This document shows, piece after piece, positions 7,369 through 14,852 of a DNA stretch of 32,560 nt. Origin of the DNA: an uncultured Clostridia bacterium (GTDB taxonomy: Bacteria; Bacillota; Clostridia; Christensenellales; Borkfalkiaceae); assembly GCA_947624445.1 (NCBI GenBank), contig CANQKF010000018.1:1-32560 (forward strand), in the 5' to 3' direction. How positions within the stretch are numbered: the stretch's first letter is position 1; the number at the start of each line of letters is the position of its first letter. The notes under the pieces are model-generated. The model made no database searches. It saw nothing but the letters and a program-made list of their open reading frames with translations, and was not told where the DNA came from. Position numbers and translations under genes: made by a program.

Positions 7369-8367
7369 CTATGCCTTCAACGCTTGATAGGCCTTCTTTG
7401 CGTAGCTGTTATCGACGAAGAATCCGAAATCCACGCGCGCGGGGAGCTCGCCCGCCGCGTCCATGATGTCCTGGAGCCGCGTGAAGCTCGCCTCCGTCAT
7501 CGTCATGTCCGTGACCCACGCGTCGATGTCGCGGTAGTTCCCGACGCTCGTCGCGAGGGACGCCTCCGAGGTATCCGCAAAGTGTTGGGTGAGATGCTTC
7601 GCGATGTCCTCGGGCGACTTGGTCTGCGCATAATCGACCGCCTTGAGCATGGCGCGCAGGAAGCCCTGTACGACGTCCTCGTGCGCGGTGAGCCACGATT
7701 TCTTGGCGATGAAGCTCGTGTAGGGGACTTCGCCGCTCGCTTCCCCGACCGCCGCGACGATGAATCCCTTGCCCTCGGCCTGGATGGCGGATGCGGTGGG
7801 CTCGAACACCGTGCAGTAGTCGGCGGTGCCTTCGAGGAAGGCCGCCGTCATGTTGTTGAACTCGACGTCGAAGTTGAGCTTGTAGCCTTCCACGCCCCGT
7901 TCTTTCAGGATGTATTCGAAGGTCATCGCAGGCACGCCGCCGTGGCGCCCCGCGAGGATCTCTTTGCCCGCGAGGTCCTTCCAATCAAAGGTCGCGCGCT
8001 CGTCGTCGCGGGAGAGCAGGAAGGAACCGTCGCGGTGGGTGAGCTGCCCAAAGACGATGGGGACGTCGCTCGTACCGCCCGAGGCGACATAGAAGGCGGC
8101 TTCGGGGCCGCAGAAGCCGACGTCCGCGCTGTTCGAGAGCACGGCCGCCATCACCTTGTCGGCGCCGCCGCCGTTGGTGAGCTGGATCCGGATGCCTTCT
8201 TCCTCGAAATACCCGAGGGAATCGGCGAGATACATCGGCGCATAGAACACCGAGTGGGTGACTTCGTTGATGCGGACGGTCGTGAGCCCGTCGCCCGTTC
8301 CGCCGCAGGCGGAGAGGGGAAGGAGGGCAAAGACCGCCGCTCCCAGAGTCGTAAGTAGTTTTTTCAT
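7369..8367 (-). CDS. ABC transporter substrate-binding lipoprotein (NMT1/THI5-like)
   Basis: 332-residue extracellular receptor. The signal peptide has a lipobox LSAC, with the lipidated Cys at 21, anchoring it outside the membrane. The mature part begins with VRINEVTHSVFYAPMYLADS and continues GYFEEEGI, typical of the NMT1/SsuA/TauA/ThiY superfamily. It has the usual two-lobe features, with the GGGADKVMAAVLSNSADVGF ligand-loop region and GVPAMTFEYIL. Family members bind sulfonates, taurine, nitrate, bicarbonate, riboflavin or thiamine precursors. Nothing nearby (no thi, ssu, tau or rib gene, and no room for a riboswitch in the short leader) chooses between these. Start ATG with ACGGAG ribosome site. 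First gene of the operon. Confidence 0.9.
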   Translation of the reverse strand: MKKLLTTLGAAVFALLPLSACGGTGDGLTTVRINEVTHSVFYAPMYLADSLGYFEEEGIRIQLTNGGGADKVMAAVLSNSADVGFCGPEAAFYVASGGTSDVPIVFGQLTHRDGSFLLSRDDERATFDWKDLAGKEILAGRHGGVPAMTFEYILKERGVEGYKLNFDVEFNNMTAAFLEGTADYCTVFEPTASAIQAEGKGFIVAAVGEASGEVPYTSFIAKKSWLTAHEDVVQGFLRAMLKAVDYAQTKSPEDIAKHLTQHFADTSEASLATSVGNYRDIDAWVTDMTMTEASFTRLQDIMDAAGELPARVDFGFFVDNSYAKKAYQALKA

Positions 8368-8396
8368 ATTTCACTCCGTAAAAATTGGAATATTAT

Positions 8397-8426
8397 ATTC
8401 TATGTCAAGGGCGGAATAATTGACAA
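8397..8426 (-). promoter_or_regulatory. Probable promoter of the ABC importer operon
   Basis: On the minus strand, TTGTCA (8421-8426) and TAGAAT (8397-8402) are 18 bp apart, about 30 bp upstream of the receptor ATG. The -35 hexamer lies on top of the valS -35 on the opposite strand. An alternative TTGACA at 8403-8408 has no -10 at a usable distance. Confidence 0.5.
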
Positions 8427-8448
8427 CGCGGAAAAAAGAGAGTATAAT
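8420..8448 (+). promoter_or_regulatory. Consensus valS promoter
   Basis: TTGACA (8420-8425) and TATAAT (8443-8448) with a 17-bp spacer. Expected transcript start near 8455 leaves a leader of only about 19 nt, too short for the T-box riboswitch that commonly precedes aminoacyl-tRNA synthetase genes in Bacillota. Confidence 0.9.
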
Positions 8449-8473
8449 GATTTGGATTACGAACGGGGAAACG

Positions 8474-11107
8474 ATGGTTATGAAAGAAATGCAGACAACT
8501 TATGATCCGAAGGCCTTTGAGGATGCGATCTATGCGCGTTGGCTGGAAAAAGGAGCCTTCCACGCGGAGATCGACCCCGAAAAGGTGCCGTTTACCGTCA
8601 TGATGCCGCCCCCCAACATCACGGGACAGCTCCACATGGGGCACGCGATGGATGAGACGATGCAGGATATCATCGTCCGCTTCAAGCGCATGCAGGGATA
8701 TTCCGTCCTCTGGCAGCCCGGGACCGACCACGCCTCGCTCGCGACCGAACACAAGATCGTTGAAAAGCTCCGCGAAGAGGGGACGACCAAGGAAGAACTC
8801 GGCCGCGAGGAATTTTTGCGGCGCGCCTACGCATGGAAGGAGCAATACGGCGGAAGGATCGTCGAACAGCTCAAAAAGCTCGGCTCCTCCTGCGATTGGG
8901 ACAGGCTCGCCTTCACGATGGACGAGAAGTGCTCCCGCGCCGTCCGCGAGGCCTTCTTCCGCCTCTATGAGAAGGGGCTCATCTACCGCGGCAGCCGCAT
9001 CATCAACTGGTGCCCCGACTGCAAGACGGCGCTCTCCGATGAAGAGGTCGCCTATTCGGAGGACGCGGGCAATTTCTGGTACTTCAACTATCCCGTCGAG
9101 GGCTCGGAGGAGGTCATCACGATCGCGACGACCCGCCCCGAGACCATGCTCGGCGATACCGCCGTCGCCGTCCATCCCGACGACGCGCGCTATTCCCATC
9201 TCGTCGGCAAGACGCTCGTTTTGCCCATCGTCGGGCGGAAGATCCCCGTCGTCGCGGACGCCTACGTCGATCCCGCGTTCGGCACGGGCGCGGTGAAGAT
9301 CACGCCCGCGCACGACCCCAACGACTTCGAAGTGGGGCTCCGCCACAACTTGCCCATGATCCGCGTGCTCGGCGACGACGGTAAAGTCAACGCCGAGGGC
9401 GGGAAATACGCGGGGCTCGACCGCTACGAGGCGAGAAAGCGCATCGTAGCGGAGATGCAGGAGCTCGGGCTGCTCGTCAAGATCGAGGCGCACACGCACA
9501 ACGTCGGGCATTGTCACCGCTGCAACGCCACGATCGAGCCCATCGTCTCCAAACAGTGGTTCGTGAAGATGGCGCCCCTCGCCAAACCCGCGATCGACGC
9601 GGTGATGAAGAACAAGACCAAGTTCACGCCCGACCGCTTCGCCAAGATCTATTATAATTGGTTAGAGAACATCCGCGATTGGTGCATCTCCCGCCAGCTG
9701 TGGTGGGGGCACCGCATCCCCGTGTGGTACTGCGAGGACTGCGGCGCCGAGATCTGCGCCCGCGAGGATCCCGCCGTCTGCCCCAAGTGCGGCGGCACGC
9801 ACCTGCGGCAGGACGAGGACTGCCTCGATACATGGTTCTCCTCCGCGCTCTGGCCCTTCTCCACGCTCGGCTGGCCCGAGGAGACCCCCGAATACAAGTA
9901 TTTCTACCCGACCGACGTGCTCGTCACGGGCTACGACATCATTCCCTTCTGGGTGATGCGCATGATGTTCTCGGGGCTGCGCTACACGGGCAAAGTTCCC
10001 TTCCGCGACGTGCTCATCCACGGGCTCGTGCGCGACGAAAAGGGGAGGAAGATGTCCAAGACGCTCGGAAACGGCGTCGATCCCCTCGAAGTCATCGAAA
10101 AATACGGCGCCGATTCGTTGCGGCTCTCCCTCGTGACGGGCGTCGCCCCCGGCAACGATACCCGCTACACCGAGACGAAAGTCGAATCTTCGCGCAACTT
10201 CATCAATAAGATCTGGAACGCCGCACGCTTCGTGCTCATGAACGCCAAGGACGTCGACGTTCCCGCCGACCTTACGGGGATCAAGCTCACGCCCGCCGAC
10301 CGCTGGATCATCTCCCGCCTCATGGCGACCGTCCGCGAGGTCACGCTCTCGCTGGAAAAGTACGACCTCGGCATCGCGGCGGATAAGCTCACGAATTTCG
10401 TCTGGGACGACTTCTGCGATTGGTACATCGAGCTCTCCAAGCCCGCGCTCTACGGGGGGGATCCCGAGCGCAAGCGCGCCGCCCTCGGCGTGCTCATGTA
10501 TGTGCTCAAGCAGACGCTCAAGCTCCTGCATCCCTTCGCGCCCTTCGTCACCGAGGAGATCTACGGCTATCTGCCGGGCACGGAGGGGGAGATCATCAAC
10601 GCCCGCTATCCCCGCTACAACTCCAAGTTCGCCTACCGCGAGGAGGCGAAAGCGTTCGAGGGCGTCATCGGGCTCATCAAGGCGGTGCGCGCGATGAAGG
10701 TCTCCGTAAACTGCCCGCCCGCCAAGAAAGTGCATCTCTACCTCGTGACGGACGCCCGCAGGCTCATTTCCGTCAACAAGAACTCCATTCTGCGCCTTGC
10801 GGGGGCGAGCGAGATCGAATTCGTGGAGCGCGGCGCGGCGGCGGGGGAGAAAGTCGTCTCGCAGGTCACCGAGATCGCGCACATCTTCATCCCGCTCGGC
10901 GAACTCGTGAACATCGAGGAGGAGCGCGCGCGCCTCACCAAGGAACTCGAGCGCGTCGTGGGGGAGATCGCCCGCGCCGACGGAAAACTTGCCAACAAGA
11001 ATTTCACGTCCAAAGCGCCCAAAAAACTCGTCGAGGACGAGTATGCCAAGCGCGACAAATATCTTGAGATGAAAAAGAAGATCGAAGAGCAGCTCGGATC
11101 GCTGTAA
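8474..11107 (+). CDS. valS: Valyl-tRNA synthetase
   Basis: Class I synthetase that charges tRNA-Val in the cytoplasm and edits misactivated threonine. The 877-residue protein shows the HIGH signature as HMGH (54-57, in PPPNITGQLHMGH) and KMSKS as KMSKT (526-530). It also has the inserted editing domain (ATTRPETMLGDTAVAVHP), a CEDCG/CPKCGG zinc-knuckle pair and the long C-terminal tRNA-contacting coiled coil (EERARLTKELE to the end). Length is normal. ATG 8474 is chosen because it follows GGGGA at a good spacing. ATG 8480 and ATG 8489 are alternatives. The longer frame from a TTG at 8420 would start inside the -35 box and is rejected. Complete and apparently functional. Confidence 0.96.
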   Translation: MVMKEMQTTYDPKAFEDAIYARWLEKGAFHAEIDPEKVPFTVMMPPPNITGQLHMGHAMDETMQDIIVRFKRMQGYSVLWQPGTDHASLATEHKIVEKLREEGTTKEELGREEFLRRAYAWKEQYGGRIVEQLKKLGSSCDWDRLAFTMDEKCSRAVREAFFRLYEKGLIYRGSRIINWCPDCKTALSDEEVAYSEDAGNFWYFNYPVEGSEEVITIATTRPETMLGDTAVAVHPDDARYSHLVGKTLVLPIVGRKIPVVADAYVDPAFGTGAVKITPAHDPNDFEVGLRHNLPMIRVLGDDGKVNAEGGKYAGLDRYEARKRIVAEMQELGLLVKIEAHTHNVGHCHRCNATIEPIVSKQWFVKMAPLAKPAIDAVMKNKTKFTPDRFAKIYYNWLENIRDWCISRQLWWGHRIPVWYCEDCGAEICAREDPAVCPKCGGTHLRQDEDCLDTWFSSALWPFSTLGWPEETPEYKYFYPTDVLVTGYDIIPFWVMRMMFSGLRYTGKVPFRDVLIHGLVRDEKGRKMSKTLGNGVDPLEVIEKYGADSLRLSLVTGVAPGNDTRYTETKVESSRNFINKIWNAARFVLMNAKDVDVPADLTGIKLTPADRWIISRLMATVREVTLSLEKYDLGIAADKLTNFVWDDFCDWYIELSKPALYGGDPERKRAALGVLMYVLKQTLKLLHPFAPFVTEEIYGYLPGTEGEIINARYPRYNSKFAYREEAKAFEGVIGLIKAVRAMKVSVNCPPAKKVHLYLVTDARRLISVNKNSILRLAGASEIEFVERGAAAGEKVVSQVTEIAHIFIPLGELVNIEEERARLTKELERVVGEIARADGKLANKNFTSKAPKKLVEDEYAKRDKYLEMKKKIEEQLGSL

Positions 11108-11113
11108 CTCGGG

Positions 11114-11134
11114 AGGCGGCAGGATGCCGCCTTT
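11114..11134 (+). terminator. Probable intrinsic terminator after valS
   Basis: AGGCGGCA-GGA-TGCCGCCT forms an 8-bp GC-rich stem with a 3-nt loop directly after the valS stop, followed by TTTCGCATTT. The U-tract is short, so efficiency may be moderate. Confidence 0.6.
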
Positions 11135-11145
11135 CGCATTTGGCG

Positions 11146-11164
11146 AACTTTCCGCGGGAAAGTT
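11146..11164. promoter_or_regulatory. Inverted repeat AACTTTCC-GCG-GGAAAGTT upstream of adhE
   Basis: Perfect 8-bp arms with a 3-bp centre, ending 11 bp before the adhE -35. The placement suits an activator or repressor operator. It does not resemble the Rex site (TTGTGAA half-sites) often found at adhE. A related shorter dyad (TTTTCC-CGC-GGAAAA) occurs at 27189-27103 of this window read as 27089-27103 in no gene start other than the aminopeptidase leader near 27189-27203. Confidence 0.4.
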
Positions 11165-11175
11165 GCGCTGCACCG

Positions 11176-11204
11176 TTGACATTTCCGCCGCGGTTTGCTA
11201 ATAT
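11176..11204 (+). promoter_or_regulatory. adhE promoter
   Basis: TTGACA (11176-11181) and TAATAT (11199-11204) with a 17-bp spacer. The predicted start near 11211 abuts the AGGAGGGG Shine-Dalgarno at 11212-11219, leaving a leader of about 14 nt. Confidence 0.82.
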
Positions 11205-11224
11205 GGAAAACAGGAGGGGAACTC

Positions 11225-13840
11225 ATGGACGATTTTACCGTTTGCGACGAGGAATCGCTGTCTCGGCTCCTTGCGCGCGTGCGCGGCGCGCAGGCGAAAT
11301 TCGCGACGTACACGCAAGAACAGGTCGATCGGATCTTTTATGCGGCGGCGCTCGCCGCCAACAAGGCGCGGATCCCGCTCGCAAAGCTCGCCGTCGAGGA
11401 GACGGGGATGGGCGTCGTCGAGGATAAGGTCATCAAGAACCACTATGCCTCGGAGTATATCTACAATGCCTACAAGAACACAAAGACGTGCGGCGTGATC
11501 GAGCACGACGCCGCGGGGGGCTACACGCGCATCGCCGAGCCCATCGGCGTGCTTGCCGCCATCATCCCCACGACTAACCCGACTTCCACCGCCATTTTCA
11601 AGTGTCTGCTTGCGCTCAAGACGCGCAACGGGCTCATCATCTCCCCGCATCCGCGCGCCAAGCGTTCGACGATCGAAGCGGCGCGGATCGTCGCGGAAGC
11701 GGCGGTCAAGGCGGGTGCGCTCGAGCACATCATCGGCTGGATCGACATGCCCACCGTGCCGCTCTCGGGGATGATCATGCGGGAGGCCGATATGATCCTC
11801 GCGACGGGGGGCCCCGGCATGGTCAAGGCGGCGTATTCCTCGGGGAAGCCCGCCCTCGGCGTGGGCGCGGGGAACACGCCCGCCGTCATCGACAGCTCCG
11901 CCGATCTCCGCCTCGCCGCCTCTTCGATCCTGCACTCCAAGACGTTCGATAACGGCATGATCTGCGCCTCCGAGCAATCCGTCATCGTGCTCGACGACGT
12001 TTACGACGCCTTCAAGGCGGAGATGAAGCTCCGCGGGGCCTATTTCCTCACCCCCGAAGAGACCGAAAAGGTGCGCAAGACGATCATCATCAACGGCGCG
12101 CTCAACTCCCGCATCGTGGGGCAGACGGCGGAGACCATCGCAAAGCTCTCGGGCTTCGAAGCGCCCAAGGGCACGCGGGTGCTCGTCGGCGAGGTCGAAT
12201 CCGTCGATCTCTCCGAGGAATTCGCCCATGAAAAGCTCTCTCCCGTGCTCGCGATGTACCGCGCCGCGACCTTCGAAGCGGCGGTCGCGAAGGCGGACCG
12301 TCTCATCTGCGACGGCGGGCTGGGGCACACTTCGGCGCTCTACGTCGATACGGCGACGGGCGGGGAGAAGATCGAATATTTCCGCAAGATCATGAAAACT
12401 TGCCGCATCGTCATCAACACGCCCTCCTCGCACGGCGGCATCGGGGATCTCTACAACTTCCGTTTCCCGCCGTCGCTGACCCTCGGTTGCGGCAGCTGGG
12501 GCGGGAATTCGGTCTCGGAGAACGTCGGCGTCAAACACCTCATCAATATCAAGACGGTTGCGGAGAGGAGAGAGAACATGCTTTGGTTCAGAACACCCGA
12601 AAAGGTATATTTCAAGCGCGGATGCCTCGGCGTGGCGCTCGGGGAGCTCGGCGAGGTCTATAAGGCCAAGCGGGCATTCATCGTGACGGACCGCTTTCTC
12701 TTTAGCAGCGGCTTCACGAAGTGCGTCACCGACCGCCTCAACGCACAGGGGATCGTCTACGAGATCTATCCCGACGTCACCCCAGATCCCACGCTCGCCT
12801 GCGCCAACGAGGGCGTGGAGCGGATGCGGGATTTTGCGCCCGACGTCATCCTCGCGATCGGCGGGGGCTCGCCCATGGACGCCGCCAAGATCATGTGGGT
12901 GCTCTACGAACACCCCGAAGTGAACTTCGAAGATATGGCGATGCGCTTCTCGGATATCCGCAAGCGCGTCTATTCCTTCCCGCACATGGGGGAGAAGGCG
13001 CGCTTCGTCGCCATTCCCACGACGGCGGGCACGGGCAGCGAGGTGACGCCCTTCGCCGTCATCACCGATGAGGCGACGGGGACCAAATATCCGCTCGCCG
13101 ACTATGAGCTTCTGCCCGACATCGCGATCGTCGACGCCGACCTCATGATGGATATCCCCAAGGGGCTCACCGCCGCTTCGGGCATCGACGCCGTTTCGCA
13201 TGCGCTCGAGGCGATCGCCTCGGTCATGGCGACGGATTTCACGAACGGCATCGCAAAGGAGGCGCTCCGCCTGCTCTTCGCCTATCTTCCGCGCGCCTAC
13301 GAACGGGGGGGCGGGGCGGACGCCGAAGCGCGGGAAAAGGTCGCGAATGCCGCGACGATGGCGGGCATGGCGTTTGCGAACGCCTTCCTCGGCGTCTGCC
13401 ATTCGATGGCGCACAAGCTCGGCTCGTATTTCCACATCGCCCACGGCGTCGCCAATTCGCTCATGCTCGAGGAGGTCATCCGCTTCAACAGCAGCGAGGC
13501 GCCGACCAAGATGGGGACCTTCCCGCAGTACGCCTACCCGCAGGCGCAGGCGCGCTATGCCGACGCCGCCCGTTACCTCGGGCTGCAAGGGGGGAGCGAC
13601 GAAGCGCTCGTCGAGGCGCTCATCGCAAAATTGAAGGAACTCCAACGCGCGCTCGGGCTACCCGAGACCATCGCGGCGGCGCTCGGGGAGAAGTATTCCG
13701 AAGCGGACTTCCTCGCGCAGCTCGACCGCATGAGCGAGGACGCCTTCGACGACCAGTGCACGGGCGCCAATCCCCGCTATCCGCTCATTTCCGAGATCAA
13801 AGCGATGTATTTGAACGCTTACTACGGCAAACAGCGGTGA
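11225..13840 (+). CDS. adhE: Bifunctional acetaldehyde-CoA / alcohol dehydrogenase
   Basis: Reduces acetyl-CoA to acetaldehyde and then ethanol, regenerating two NAD+ during fermentation; it forms filamentous spirosomes in other bacteria. The 871-residue protein has an N-terminal aldehyde dehydrogenase domain with the catalytic Cys247 in FDNGMICASEQS. A linker follows, ending with KHLINIKTVAERRENMLWF. The C-terminal iron-dependent alcohol dehydrogenase has the nucleotide loop GGGSPMDAAK and metal ligands Asp655 and His659 (GIDAVSHALEA), His726 (VCHSMAHKLG) and His740 (FHIAHG). Length matches full-length AdhE and all key residues are present. ATG 11225 is placed by AGGAGGGG; the slightly longer frame from 11195 would start inside the promoter. 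Monocistronic: it has its own promoter and the terminator at 13905. Confidence 0.97.
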   Translation: MDDFTVCDEESLSRLLARVRGAQAKFATYTQEQVDRIFYAAALAANKARIPLAKLAVEETGMGVVEDKVIKNHYASEYIYNAYKNTKTCGVIEHDAAGGYTRIAEPIGVLAAIIPTTNPTSTAIFKCLLALKTRNGLIISPHPRAKRSTIEAARIVAEAAVKAGALEHIIGWIDMPTVPLSGMIMREADMILATGGPGMVKAAYSSGKPALGVGAGNTPAVIDSSADLRLAASSILHSKTFDNGMICASEQSVIVLDDVYDAFKAEMKLRGAYFLTPEETEKVRKTIIINGALNSRIVGQTAETIAKLSGFEAPKGTRVLVGEVESVDLSEEFAHEKLSPVLAMYRAATFEAAVAKADRLICDGGLGHTSALYVDTATGGEKIEYFRKIMKTCRIVINTPSSHGGIGDLYNFRFPPSLTLGCGSWGGNSVSENVGVKHLINIKTVAERRENMLWFRTPEKVYFKRGCLGVALGELGEVYKAKRAFIVTDRFLFSSGFTKCVTDRLNAQGIVYEIYPDVTPDPTLACANEGVERMRDFAPDVILAIGGGSPMDAAKIMWVLYEHPEVNFEDMAMRFSDIRKRVYSFPHMGEKARFVAIPTTAGTGSEVTPFAVITDEATGTKYPLADYELLPDIAIVDADLMMDIPKGLTAASGIDAVSHALEAIASVMATDFTNGIAKEALRLLFAYLPRAYERGGGADAEAREKVANAATMAGMAFANAFLGVCHSMAHKLGSYFHIAHGVANSLMLEEVIRFNSSEAPTKMGTFPQYAYPQAQARYADAARYLGLQGGSDEALVEALIAKLKELQRALGLPETIAAALGEKYSEADFLAQLDRMSEDAFDDQCTGANPRYPLISEIKAMYLNAYYGKQR

Positions 13841-13904
13841 AAAGAGGGGAGAATTGAAAGTTTGCGAAGTACTATGCCACGCATAATACAGAAAAAATAA
13901 GCAT

Positions 13905-13931
13905 AAAAAAACCGCCGTTGGGCGGTTTTTT
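13905..13931. terminator. Bidirectional terminator between adhE and rplI
   Basis: A7-CCGCC-GTTG-GGCGG-T6 hairpin. The A and T tracts let it end both the plus-strand adhE transcript and the minus-strand rplI transcript. Confidence 0.9.
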
Positions 13932-13944
13932 CGTTCATTTTCGT

Positions 13945-14391
13945 TTATTCGAGCGGGACGACGTTCACTTTGATCTTTGCGGCGACGCTTTCCATGAACC
14001 GCACTTCGGCGTCGAAGATCCCGATGGACTTCATGGCTTCCTTTGCCGTGATGCGCTTTTTATCGACCTCGAAGCCGAGCGCCGCGAGGGCAGAGGCGAT
14101 CTTATCCGTCGTCACCGAGCCGAACACCTTGCCGTTTTTGCCGATGCGGATGGGCACCGTGACGAGCGTTCCGTCCATCTTTGCCGCGAGTTCCTTCATC
14201 GCCTTCACTTCCTCGGCGCGCCGATGGGCGTCGGCGGCTTGCCGTTGGCGCAGTTCGTTGATCTCGCCGTTCGTCGCGACGATGGCGAGCCCCTTTTTTA
14301 AGAGGAAATTCTTGGCGTAGCCATCGGATACCTCGATGATATCGCCCTGTTTTCCGTTTCCCTGCACGTCCTGTTTGAGAATAACTTTCAT
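13945..14391 (-). CDS. rplI: 50S ribosomal protein L9
   Basis: Large-subunit protein binding 23S rRNA near the L1 stalk and helping maintain reading frame. The 148-residue protein has the N-terminal domain MKVILKQDVQGNGKQGDIIEVSDG (motif spans residues 1-24), then GYAKNFLLKKGLA. A connecting helix rich in Arg/Lys/Glu/Ala follows, then the C-terminal domain GKVFGSVTTDKIASAL. The start is set by AAGGAGAA before ATG 14391; the upstream in-frame extension to 14502 covers the promoter and is rejected. In many Bacillota rplI sits with dnaB or rpsF-ssb-rpsR; here it is alone, with its own promoter and terminator. Confidence 0.97.
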   Translation of the reverse strand: MKVILKQDVQGNGKQGDIIEVSDGYAKNFLLKKGLAIVATNGEINELRQRQAADAHRRAEEVKAMKELAAKMDGTLVTVPIRIGKNGKVFGSVTTDKIASALAALGFEVDKKRITAKEAMKSIGIFDAEVRFMESVAAKIKVNVVPLE

Positions 14392-14410
14392 GATTTTCTC
14401 CTTTTTTCTT

Positions 14411-14439
14411 ATTTTACAGGCTTTGGGGGGATTTGTCAA
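14411..14439 (-). promoter_or_regulatory. rplI promoter
   Basis: On the minus strand TTGACA (14434-14439) and TAAAAT (14411-14416) with a 17-bp spacer. Expected transcript start is near 14404, giving a leader of about 13 nt before the ATG. Confidence 0.85.
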
Positions 14440-14485
14440 GATATTTTTTTGCAAAAAGAACCATACTTCAGGCAAGGAGGGAACT

Positions 14486-14644
14486 ATGCAAGAAGAGATC
14501 AATAGGGGCGTCTCCTGCGGCGTGACGGATTGCCGTTACAACCGCGACGGAATGCACTGCGAGCTCGATAAGATCCACGTGGGCAACACGTGCGACTGCG
14601 AGCACTGCACCTGCTGCGACAGCTTCGTGCACCGCGGCGTCTGA
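14486..14644 (+). CDS. Small Cys-rich DUF1540 protein
   Basis: A 52-residue protein with the DUF1540 pattern: C..T.C.YN..G..CE...I.VG followed by C.C..C.CC.SF. Nine cysteines and several histidines suggest metal (probably zinc) binding, but the role of the family is unknown; such proteins are common in Clostridia. ATG 14486 is fixed by AAGGAGGG 5 nt upstream. The longer frame from 14336 overlaps rplI and its promoter and is rejected. Followed by a terminator, so it is a single-gene unit. No clear -10/-35 was found; the region upstream is shared with the rplI promoter. Confidence 0.85.
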   Translation: MQEEINRGVSCGVTDCRYNRDGMHCELDKIHVGNTCDCEHCTCCDSFVHRGV

Positions 14645-14660
14645 ACCGAGCAAGGCAAGG

Positions 14661-14687
14661 GCCGGAAGCGATCCGCTTTCGGCTTTT
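14661..14687 (+). terminator. Intrinsic terminator after the DUF1540 gene
   Basis: GCCGGAAGCG-ATC-CGCTTTCGGC, a 10-bp stem with one G-U pair and a 3-nt loop, followed by TTTT G TA. Confidence 0.8.
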
Positions 14688-14761
14688 GTATAAAATCACA
14701 GGAGCGGCACAAACTTACGGCAGCGGGGATCCGCTTTTACGATAGAGCCTTTTTCGCGGAA

Positions 14762-14787
14762 GCCCCCTCGGAAAAGGCGGAGGGGGC
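14762..14787. repeat. Inverted repeat GCCCCCTC / GAGGGGGC
   Basis: 8-bp perfect arms around a 10-nt loop, without a T-tract, in the 208-bp gap between the DUF1540 and solute-binding-like genes. It could be an mRNA or operator structure; function unknown. Confidence 0.4.
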
Positions 14788-14834
14788 ACAACGGTTTGCG
14801 CCTCCTCTTATTTTTTGCATGACGGGCGGGAGAG

Positions 14835-14851
14835 CGGCATAAAATATGCCG
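14835..14851 (+). promoter_or_regulatory. Hairpin abutting the start of the solute-binding-like gene
   Basis: CGGCATA-AAA-TATGCCG forms a 7-bp stem ending one base before the ATG at 14853. The nearest purine-rich stretch (GGGCGGGAGAG) lies beyond it, so the stem could bring that site closer. TAAAAT at 14840-14845 could instead be a -10 box, giving a nearly leaderless mRNA. Both readings are tentative. Confidence 0.4.
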
Positions 14852-14852
14852 T

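Noticed and set aside
8368..8473. Search for a T-box or TPP riboswitch between the importer operon and valS
   Set aside because: Only about 106 bp holding two promoters; no specifier stem, T-box sequence or thi-box seen.
11198..13645. 815-codon minus-strand open frame opposite adhE
   Set aside because: Antisense shadow with Arg/Asp/Gly-rich composition and no recognisable domain.
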